A stretch of 64,000 nucleotides of DNA, from positions 372,001 through 436,000 of the forward strand of contig CBDCYN010000009.1 in assembly GCA_965224205.1 (NCBI GenBank), in the 5' to 3' direction. Under the pieces are notes generated by a model. The model had not been told where the DNA came from, searched no databases, and saw only the letters and a list, made by a program, of their open reading frames with translations. This DNA comes from CBDCYN01 sp965224205 (lineage in GTDB: Bacteria > Planctomycetota > Phycisphaerae > Phycisphaerales > Phycisphaeraceae). The position numbers and the translations under genes were made by a program. Every line of letters starts with the position of its first letter. Position 1 is the first letter of the stretch. Shown one piece after another: positions 42,002 to 49,243 of this stretch.

Positions 42002-42808
42002 ATGTTACCCGCGTTTATTATCATCGGTGCCATGAAGAGCGGTACGTCAAGCCTGTATCGCTACCTCGCCACTCACCCCGACACCGTGCCGTCCTCTATT
42101 AAGGAAACCGATTTTTTCAGGACCCACGAGGATTTCAGCAAAGGCCTCGAGTGGTACGAGAGTCTTTTCGACAGCCCCGGGCGGTACGCGTTTGAAGCCT
42201 CGCCGAACTACACGAAGCGGCATCGGTTTCCTGGAGTCCCTGAAAGGATCCGTTCCGTGGTCCCAGCGGCGAAGCTTATCTATGTCGTGCGTGACCCCAT
42301 CGGAAGGGTCGTGTCACACTATATCCATAATCGTGCCAACGGGCGCGAGTCGCAATCGTTTTCTCAAGCGATCCAAAACCCCAATTCGGTTTACGTAGAG
42401 ACCAGTCGATATTTTTTTCAGCTCCAAGCCTATCTTGACCACTACCCGGACGAGCAGATCTACCTCGTTCAGCTAGAACAGTTAAGCCGTGACCCGGTCA
42501 CTGTTCTGAATGACATCTGCGGGTTTCTAGGGATACCCGCGGCGTGTGACGCGTCGGTGCTGGCCAAGCGTTTTCACAAATCGGAAAGCAAGAAACACCC
42601 GTCCTGGTTGGAGCAAAAGCTCGTAGGGGTCACAAGCAACCCGCACCTGAAATCCGGCATCAGAACCCTAACGCGTCCATTGAGAAAGCCGATCGACAAG
42701 CCGATTTTATCTGATTCAGATCAAGAAATGCTTCATGCGGTGATGAGCGATGACGCTAAAAAACTACGAGAATATTCCGGTTGTTCGTTCCCGGGTTGGT
42801 CCGTATAA
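42002..42808 (+). CDS. Sulfotransferase (heparan-sulfate-type, PF00685)
   Basis: 268 aa. AGGAAGG lies before the ATG at 42002. The PAPS 5' loop is FIIIGAMKSGTSSLYRYL (residues 5-22). The catalytic region KETDFF follows, and the 3'-phosphate site is KLIYVVRDPIGRVVSHYIHN (about 92-111). LVQLEQLSRDP and FLGIPAAC are the usual downstream blocks. The length fits bacterial members. These enzymes sulfate polysaccharides or other acceptors using PAPS; sulfated surface or secreted glycans are common in marine planctomycetes. It stands alone; the acceptor is unknown. Confidence 0.9.
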   Translation: MLPAFIIIGAMKSGTSSLYRYLATHPDTVPSSIKETDFFRTHEDFSKGLEWYESLFDSPGRYAFEASPNYTKRHRFPGVPERIRSVVPAAKLIYVVRDPIGRVVSHYIHNRANGRESQSFSQAIQNPNSVYVETSRYFFQLQAYLDHYPDEQIYLVQLEQLSRDPVTVLNDICGFLGIPAACDASVLAKRFHKSESKKHPSWLEQKLVGVTSNPHLKSGIRTLTRPLRKPIDKPILSDSDQEMLHAVMSDDAKKLREYSGCSFPGWSV

Positions 42809-42947
42809 CCCACCCGCGTCGGCGGCCACGAGGTAGCTACAGAGGGGGTCCCTGTTGATGGGAAACCCCAGTGTTGAGGACCCCATGCTTGTATAGAGCG
42901 TACTCATCAATGGTGATCAACCGAGGGAACCGGCCATTCCACCGTCG

Positions 42948-43031
42948 ATATACGCATCGCGTATCAAAATACCGGTCGGGTACTTGCTGACCGACGAAAA
43001 TCTGTGCTCCGGAATCGCCAGAGCCAACCGT
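42948..43031 (+). repeat. Dispersed ~110-bp repeat, copy 3
   Basis: Begins ATATACGCATCGCGTATC and continues AAAATACCGGTCGGGTAC, GACGAAAATC and CCAGAGCCAACCG, which align in order with copy 4, though more loosely than copies 1 and 2. It lies just past the 3' end of cstA; copy 4 lies just past its 5' end in the same orientation. Confidence 0.5.
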
Positions 43032-43039
43032 GGGGGAAT

Positions 43040-45364
43040 CTAACGCTGTCGTGGTAAGGGTGAAAGGGACTCAGAGGTCTTGGGCCTATCCGACGTAGAC
43101 CCCTGTGCATATTCCAATACGCCTTTTACCTTCGGCATCAGCAACACCGCCTCGATGATCATCCACACTTCTAACACAAGCGTCGCGATCGCGATGGTCA
43201 CCAGCGTCCAGTTGCCCTCGGCCAGCCACCCCTTTCCGTTGCGGCTCATCCCCAAAAATAACTGCCACATCATCGCCCACAACGGCATGATGAGCATGAA
43301 CAGCATCGGCACAACCAAGAACCACACCGGCTTGCTGCGCCGCCACAGATAGAACGCGATCACCAGGAACGACAACCCGCCCAGCAGTTGATTCGTCGCC
43401 CCGAACATCGGCCACAGGATCATTCCTCCTTTGCCCGCGTTGGCCAGCGACCATGACTGACCGGGAAGCGGGATCGCCGCGATCACCGCGGCCACGACGA
43501 TCGCGAAGATCGCTGCCGCGTGCTTGTTGGTCAGCCACGTGAACGGGTTGGTGGTGGCTACAAACCCGCCGCGACAAGCTTTGGTTTGTTGCTCGTGTCG
43601 GCTCTCGTCAGCAGCCTTTCCGCATTCCGGACATGCTCCAGAGACGTTAAAACTCAGGTCATACCCGCACGCCGCGCACGCGGTGGGTGACACCCGCGGG
43701 GCGAACGTCGCAGCTAACTCTTGCACCACGTACCGCTGCAACCGACACGCGGTATCAAGCGTCGTCCCCGCAAACGACGCGACCAGCACCCCCATCAACG
43801 CGATCGCCACACCCCCCGGCACACCGATCGCCTTAAGAAAATTCGCCGCCCCGTCCACAAACGCCCCGACCTTAGCGCCCAGGCCGCCGGCCGACGCCCA
43901 CGACCGGTATCGGTTCTTCCAAGCGGTCCCTCCCAGGATCGCCGCCTCGCCTTCGCCTTTGGCGATGGGCAATCCCGGGCCATAATAAAATTGGTAATCC
44001 GCGTCTGTAATAACTTCGCCGTCAGGTAATACCCTTAAAAGACCTTTGTCATTTTTTTCGATGGTGTACGGTGACGGCAGGTCGTGTCCCAACATTTCCG
44101 CATACTGTTTCTCAACCAGAAGCAATGATTCGCCTTGTTCGAATAGACCGTATGACTGGCCTTCGTAGGAACCCACGTCGTTCTCACGAGCCAAGATAGA
44201 CGGATCGCTGTGAGCATCGACGCCCACCGAAGGTTTCTTGACGATGATCACCTCGTACGGCACCCCCAACCCGATCCCCCCCACGCACGCCAAGATGACC
44301 AGCGTCGCCAGGAACCCTTCAGTCACCATCGACCCGTACCCGACGAACCGCGCGTCTGGCTCGCTCATGAGTTGTTTACTGCTCGTCCCGCTTGAGACCA
44401 AGCAGTGAAAACCGCTGATCGCCCCGCACGCGATCGTGATGAACAGGAACGGGAACATCATGGGCGCCCCGGTCGGGTCGAAGTCCCACATCGGCGCCAC
44501 GAGTTTCAGTTCGGGTCGCGCTGCCCCCTCCACCGGCGGCGCCCCCCCGAAAAACGCCGCCCACACCAAACCCGCCACGATCAGCCCCAACGCCGAGATC
44601 AGCTGCAGTGAGTTAATATAGTCTCGGGGTTGTAGCAGCGTCCATACCGGCAATACCGACGCCACATACGAATACCCCAGCAAAACCACGACCCACGTGA
44701 TGATCGACCACCCCGCCATCGTTTCGTTGATCGTGTTCAGCCAACCCCGGTCCCCGTAGATCACCGAGACGTACATCACCCCCAACGCGATCAGTGACGG
44801 GATCAATAGCCCCACCCCCTTGCGGTGAAGCCACAGCCCGATCCCCACCGCGATCGGGATCTGCACCACGCACGGAAATATCGCCGACGGGTACTGCTTG
44901 AACACCGCGGCGATGACTAACCCGAAGATCGCCAGCACGATCGTTAGTGCCATAAACAGCACGAATAGAAACAGCAGCCGCACCCGCCGGTTGAGCACCC
45001 GACCCGCGACGTCGCCCACCGTCTGCCCGTTGTTACGCAGGCTCACCACCAGGGCTCCGAAGTCGTGCACCGCCCCGATGAAGATCGACCCGAACACCAC
45101 CCACAATAGCGCCGGCAACCACCCCCACATCACCGCGATCGCCGGGCCCACGATCGGCCCCGTGCCCGCGATCGACGTGAAATGGTGTCCGAACACGATC
45201 GCCTTGGGCGTGGGCACGTAGTCGCTGCCGTCGTTGAGCTTACACGAGGGGCATACCGCTTCCGCGGAGAGGTTAAAGATCTTGCTTCCCAGCCACCGGC
45301 CGTAGGTGTGGTACGCGACGATAAACGCCACGCCGGCTGCGATCGCGATCCATAGCGGTCCCAT
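43040..45364 (-). CDS. cstA: CstA-family carbon starvation protein (peptide/pyruvate transporter)
   Basis: 774 aa, polytopic. The ATG at 45364 follows AGAGGA by about 9 nt and begins MGPLWIAIAAGVAFIVAYHT; the open frame to 45493 is not used. Seen: YVPTPKAIVFGHHFTSIAGT, GPIVGPAIAVMWGWLPALLW, VFGSIFIGAVHDFGALV, FLFITIACGAISGFHCLVSSG, the later LVASFAGTTLDTACRLQRY and MFGATNQLLGGL, all CstA hallmarks. Between the last two blocks is a zinc-ribbon-like insert CAACGYDLSFNVSGACPECG (about residues 564-583), and near the N-terminus a CPSCKLNDG pair. These Cys pairs are not part of classical CstA. Family members take up pyruvate or peptides. Dispersed repeats flank the gene on both sides. Confidence 0.92.
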   Translation of the reverse strand: MGPLWIAIAAGVAFIVAYHTYGRWLGSKIFNLSAEAVCPSCKLNDGSDYVPTPKAIVFGHHFTSIAGTGPIVGPAIAVMWGWLPALLWVVFGSIFIGAVHDFGALVVSLRNNGQTVGDVAGRVLNRRVRLLFLFVLFMALTIVLAIFGLVIAAVFKQYPSAIFPCVVQIPIAVGIGLWLHRKGVGLLIPSLIALGVMYVSVIYGDRGWLNTINETMAGWSIITWVVVLLGYSYVASVLPVWTLLQPRDYINSLQLISALGLIVAGLVWAAFFGGAPPVEGAARPELKLVAPMWDFDPTGAPMMFPFLFITIACGAISGFHCLVSSGTSSKQLMSEPDARFVGYGSMVTEGFLATLVILACVGGIGLGVPYEVIIVKKPSVGVDAHSDPSILARENDVGSYEGQSYGLFEQGESLLLVEKQYAEMLGHDLPSPYTIEKNDKGLLRVLPDGEVITDADYQFYYGPGLPIAKGEGEAAILGGTAWKNRYRSWASAGGLGAKVGAFVDGAANFLKAIGVPGGVAIALMGVLVASFAGTTLDTACRLQRYVVQELAATFAPRVSPTACAACGYDLSFNVSGACPECGKAADESRHEQQTKACRGGFVATTNPFTWLTNKHAAAIFAIVVAAVIAAIPLPGQSWSLANAGKGGMILWPMFGATNQLLGGLSFLVIAFYLWRRSKPVWFLVVPMLFMLIMPLWAMMWQLFLGMSRNGKGWLAEGNWTLVTIAIATLVLEVWMIIEAVLLMPKVKGVLEYAQGSTSDRPKTSESLSPLPRQR

Positions 45365-45397
45365 GGTCGAAGTCCTCTCTTCACACGCCCGCGTGAG

Positions 45398-45560
45398 TAT
45401 ATACGCGATGCGTATCAAAGTACCTCGTCGAGTAGAGATTGGACCCCGAAAATTCCCTGCCGGGTACAAGAGCCACGCCGTATTTTCATCCAAGATCGGT
45501 ATCTATCGATCCTGGGCTAAGGAACAACCCGACGGTGAACAAACGACGATCACGAGAGAC
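45398..45560 (+). repeat. Dispersed repeat, copy 4, with recombinase remnant
   Basis: TATATACGCGATGCGTATC, then AAAGTACCTCGTCGAG, GACCCCGAAAATTC, CTGCCGGGTACAAG, GCCGTATTTTCATCC, GATCGGTATC. The following frame reads GIYRSWAKEQPDGEQTTITR, which can be laid over VYCRRSTDKQEQSIPDQKAV of the recombinase fragment at 11150-11212 (shared Y-R-S, K-E-Q, D, E/Q and I spacing). It is therefore the left end of a recombinase element, decayed. It sits between cstA and the next gene, upstream of cstA. Confidence 0.6.
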
Positions 45561-45567
45561 GTGAGCC

Positions 45568-47934
45568 TCAGGGAGAGGTGTGATCAGGGGTCAATTCAAG
45601 GGCTCTAGCGTGGTGTTTGGCGAAATCAGCGATCCTTGGGTCGGGATGACGTAGCGCGTCGTTTATCGCCGTCGATTTGGGGTTGGTGACTTGTGTCGCC
45701 AGGTAAGTGACCCGTACCAGCGGGCTGGTGCTGCGCTGAGCCAATTCGTGAACCGTTTTAAACAGGTGAGTCGCCTGTGGGTCGGGGGGCAGGAAGCACA
45801 GCAGCATCGCCTGCTCAACGGGCAGCAGGTCCTGGTAGCGGAAGTTGACCGCTTCGGCGATCTGCCCTACCACCGGCCCATCGTCGGGCGACTGGCGTAA
45901 ACGGCTGGCGATCACGATCACACGGGCGAGCATCGACAGCCGTTCAGCCGGGTCGAGATCATCCAACGACCCTAGCCAGTAGTCGATGTTCTCTTGGGTC
46001 GCGGCCAGGCCACGGCGGTTGATCGGCGAAAGGGTGTGGGTGGCGCCCATCAAATGGGTGACCAGCTCCTGGCCGTCAGTGAGGACCGGGTCCAACGCCG
46101 CGCGGGTGCTGACCCCAAAACTGGCCGTTGGGTTCATCGCCAACATCAAGCCCAACGGCGAGCGGTCCAAACGGGTATCAACCTCAAAAGACTCACCGGG
46201 TCCTAGGCTCAGACGTCGGCCCATGTCCACCACCAAGGTCATCTGCCCCCCCGAGGAGTCGCCCCCAATCCGCGGCGACACGAAAAGGACCAGCGATGAT
46301 GGGACCGTCTGTCCGTCGCCAAGAGATAACGGCCAATCGGTCACGTTGCGGAGGGTAAGCCTAGCTGTAATAGGTTCAAGGTATCGGTAACTCGTCGCGT
46401 CACAAGTCGCATGGAGGATGATCCAACGGTTTTCCCGTGGGTTTGGAGCCACAAGCCTGTTCGACCAGGTCTCCATCTGCCGCTCAATCGCCGTGACCTC
46501 AGGACTGCGGGGCATTGGGACCCCAGCGGCCGCCAAGTTGTTCATGGCCATCATGGCCGCCAGGGTACCCGGCGCCTGGCGGACGACCTGTTTAAGCACC
46601 TCCCACCGCGAAGAGCCTGCTTCGGAAGGGTGGGTCAAAGCCAATCCATAAAGTGCAAAGGGATCGGTCTGTGATAGCGGCTCGAGCAGGGTTCGGGCGG
46701 CTTGAGGGTTTTCTTGACGTAATTGAATCCACCCAGCCAGGCGAGCGACCAGCGGGTGATCTTGCCCGATTTGGTCACGCACGGCCTCTAGGTCCGGCTC
46801 CTGAGACAGCTGCTGACCCAGAAGCACTGATAGCCACAGCAGATCCACTGAGGCGGCCACCCGCCCCGCTTGGGCTTCCTGCTTGAGTACAGAGCTGAGT
46901 CGCTCAAAAGAACCGCGTGCGGGGGTGGGTTCATTAGCCTGGTGGAGAATCACCAGGCGCAGGGTCTCTAGCTCGAGCGGCAGGACCGGTTGGTTGGCTG
47001 CCTGCCCCTGCCCCGGAGCCTGATCCGGGCCCGGTAAAAACGTCTTGGCTTGCTCAAGCAGCCCCAGCGCCGCATCCGGCTGGCCGCTGGCTGCGAGACA
47101 AACCGCCCACTCGTAAATCACCTGGGCATTAGGCGGTTGCTGGCTTAAACGCACGCATACCTCGAACTGTTGGGCCGCTTGCGGATAGGCCGCACGGGAT
47201 AAGAACCACCCGGCCAACCTGCGTCTTACCGCGGGGTCTACCGGAGCCGCGGCGACCAGGTGCGTGATCGCTTCGCCGACCGCCCTGGCCGAGCCCGAAC
47301 GCTTACCGACCCAAGCCAACATTAATTCCGCGGCTTGCCGGTTGCCGCGATCGAGCTTTAAGGCCTGCTTAAGACGCTTGATAAACCGATCGACGTCTCC
47401 CAGTTCAAACGCCCCCTGAGCGGTGTAGGACGCCAAACGGGAACGCAGCGCAGAGCTAAGACGCTTGCCCCCCGTGCTATCGAGGATCTTCTCGATCCCC
47501 TCGATGCGTTGCTCAAGGGTTTGATACGGCTCAATCTTGAGCATAATCATCTTGAGCAGCGCCGCATCATCATCGGGTTGAAGGCTGCAGTACCGCTGCA
47601 GAGACCGCAGCCGGGCCTGGGGGTCTTGCATCGACTCGGCCAGCTCATCCCGCCATAGCCACAGCTCCGGGTCGTCGGCAGCGGCCTCCAACGCCATGTC
47701 TAAAAGGATCCGCGCACGCACCAGTTGATCCGCCCGCAGCGGTTGATCCCCGTTCGTGGTCAGGATCCGCTTGACCAGCAGGGACATCTGGTCGGCAAGC
47801 ATCTGTTCGGGGCCGGTACCTAGCCCGTAGGACAGCTGGGCTTGAGAAGGCCGGATCAACGCTGAAGTCAAAAGGGCAACGCCAAGCAGGATCGAGGATC
47901 CTAGGAGCGGTCGTCGCGGACGTTTCGGGGCCAT
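45568..47934 (-). CDS. Secreted/anchored TPR-repeat protein
   Basis: 788 aa from ATG 47934, which has GAGG 7 nt upstream; the longer frame to 48021 overlaps nothing useful. The N-terminus has a basic head and a hydrophobic signal-anchor (LLGSSILLGVALLTSALI). Residues about 60-480 are tandem helical TPR-like repeats (ARILLDMALEAAADDPELW, RLKQALKLDRGNRQAAELML, AAQQFEVCVRLSQQPPNAQ). The last 300 residues have a beta-rich segment (RYLEPITARLTLRNVTDWPL) and a helical end. It is probably a periplasmic scaffold; the function is not recognised. The small membrane protein gene 20 bp upstream on the same strand suggests an operon. Confidence 0.78.
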   Translation of the reverse strand: MAPKRPRRPLLGSSILLGVALLTSALIRPSQAQLSYGLGTGPEQMLADQMSLLVKRILTTNGDQPLRADQLVRARILLDMALEAAADDPELWLWRDELAESMQDPQARLRSLQRYCSLQPDDDAALLKMIMLKIEPYQTLEQRIEGIEKILDSTGGKRLSSALRSRLASYTAQGAFELGDVDRFIKRLKQALKLDRGNRQAAELMLAWVGKRSGSARAVGEAITHLVAAAPVDPAVRRRLAGWFLSRAAYPQAAQQFEVCVRLSQQPPNAQVIYEWAVCLAASGQPDAALGLLEQAKTFLPGPDQAPGQGQAANQPVLPLELETLRLVILHQANEPTPARGSFERLSSVLKQEAQAGRVAASVDLLWLSVLLGQQLSQEPDLEAVRDQIGQDHPLVARLAGWIQLRQENPQAARTLLEPLSQTDPFALYGLALTHPSEAGSSRWEVLKQVVRQAPGTLAAMMAMNNLAAAGVPMPRSPEVTAIERQMETWSNRLVAPNPRENRWIILHATCDATSYRYLEPITARLTLRNVTDWPLSLGDGQTVPSSLVLFVSPRIGGDSSGGQMTLVVDMGRRLSLGPGESFEVDTRLDRSPLGLMLAMNPTASFGVSTRAALDPVLTDGQELVTHLMGATHTLSPINRRGLAATQENIDYWLGSLDDLDPAERLSMLARVIVIASRLRQSPDDGPVVGQIAEAVNFRYQDLLPVEQAMLLCFLPPDPQATHLFKTVHELAQRSTSPLVRVTYLATQVTNPKSTAINDALRHPDPRIADFAKHHARALELTPDHTSP

Positions 47935-47953
47935 CGCTACCTCATCGGGTATT

Positions 47954-48343
47954 TCATTGAACGACGTTCTGACTAAAAATCCACAAAGTCCAAACCAGCG
48001 CCCCCAGCGCGACCGTCGCAAAGAAAAATTCTAGGAATTCGCTGAATAGAAGCGGCGTATTGGGGAATAACTCATCCGCGACCAGGAACAAGAACACGAA
48101 CTGAGCCCCCGACATCGCAAAGATTGACAAGCTACGGACGATCTGCCCCCACGCCCGTGAGTCGTTGGTTGGAGCCCAACCCATCAATGACGTCACGACC
48201 TCACCGTGCTGGTTCCATAACCACAACCCGAACATCAACAACGCCGCCGCCCACAGGTACCCCAACCCCAGCCGCAGCGGCCGTGCCAGCCAGCTAAGCC
48301 AGCCTTCCACCGTGAATAAAACAGACCGTAAAGATGAGGTCAT
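47954..48343 (-). CDS. Small integral membrane protein
   Basis: 129 aa with three hydrophobic segments (LGYLWAAALLMFGLWLW; IFAMSGAQFVFLFLVADELF; FFFATVALGALVWTLWIF). It is 20 bp upstream of the TPR protein start, on the same strand, and probably cotranscribed; it could anchor that protein. There is no known family and no catalytic motif. Confidence 0.7.
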   Translation of the reverse strand: MTSSLRSVLFTVEGWLSWLARPLRLGLGYLWAAALLMFGLWLWNQHGEVVTSLMGWAPTNDSRAWGQIVRSLSIFAMSGAQFVFLFLVADELFPNTPLLFSEFLEFFFATVALGALVWTLWIFSQNVVQ

Positions 48344-48531
48344 AAGCCGTTCCGGTTCGGATCGCCGAGCGTCGTCTCCCGCCTAGACGGGTTTCCATCA
48401 GGTGCCCACGGACAGATCATGTGGCCACAACAAGGATACGTCCGACTTCGGGTATGAGTTTGCCGCTTATCTTACTGTATATGAAGATTATACCGTCTTT
48501 TCATTCGAGGCCGTTAACCCTTCCCAGGAAT

Positions 48532-49161
48532 CTATTGCTGCTCGGCCGCTGCATGGAGGTCTTCCTCGCTGATGCCCAACCACTCTTTCATATGCTGTTC
48601 ATAGATCTGCTGATGCTGCTCGTTGGAGAAGTCTAAACGCAGCTCATTAATGACCTTCGTGCCCTGGCCGATCCATTCCCGCCACGTTTCCTGGCCGTAG
48701 TGCTCGAAGATGAACTGACCCAGCGGGCCACGCATCGGCGGGTCGGGCAGGCGCGTGTCGGGGCGACCGGTGCGACGATCAATGATCTCGTCACCGCTAA
48801 GCTCTTCAGCCACAGAGCCTTTAGATTCGACGTCGGGCACGGGGGCCCCGATCCTTTCAAGCAGTGAACCGATCGCTTTCTGAGGCATCACGTCACCACG
48901 CTGGGCCGCCTGAACGTACCCTGTGGTGAGCACCTGCTGGGCATCTTTGTTTCGGCCTAGCTGGATCAGCACCTGGCCGCGCAGCTGATACGCCCGCGAC
49001 ATCCCCTCGTTGAGCTCGATTGCCTTGGCCAAAGCGTGTTGGGCGTCCTCAAGGCGGTCGGCGTCTTTATAAGCGTTGCCCAAGCTGAACCAGCCCATGT
49101 CATTATCCGGGTCAGCCTGGGTCATGTTCTGCCACTGGGCGATGCGTTCTTCAATATTCAT
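48532..49161 (-). CDS. TPR domain fused to a YggX-like Fe(II)-trafficking domain
   Basis: 209 aa. Residues about 1-110 are TPR repeats (NDMGWFSLGNAYKDADRLED, AYQLRGQVLIQLGRNKDAQQ). Residues about 125-205 match the YggX/PF04362 fold: GPLGQFIFEHYGQETWREW, TKVINELRLDFSNEQHQ and YEQHMKEWLG. YggX is normally a free protein of about 90 aa that protects Fe-S clusters from oxidative damage; its N-terminal Cys (near residue 7 in E. coli YggX) has no equivalent here, because the start is replaced by the TPR part. The gene diverges from addB with 82 bp between starts. The fusion is known to me in planctomycetes only vaguely. Confidence 0.8.
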   Translation of the reverse strand: MNIEERIAQWQNMTQADPDNDMGWFSLGNAYKDADRLEDAQHALAKAIELNEGMSRAYQLRGQVLIQLGRNKDAQQVLTTGYVQAAQRGDVMPQKAIGSLLERIGAPVPDVESKGSVAEELSGDEIIDRRTGRPDTRLPDPPMRGPLGQFIFEHYGQETWREWIGQGTKVINELRLDFSNEQHQQIYEQHMKEWLGISEEDLHAAAEQQ

Positions 49162-49243
49162 AAGTCATAAGATAACGCTACGATCGGGGCTAAGCCAGCA
49201 GACGTATCATGAAAAACGCGTACGCATCAACAGGACCTCACCC

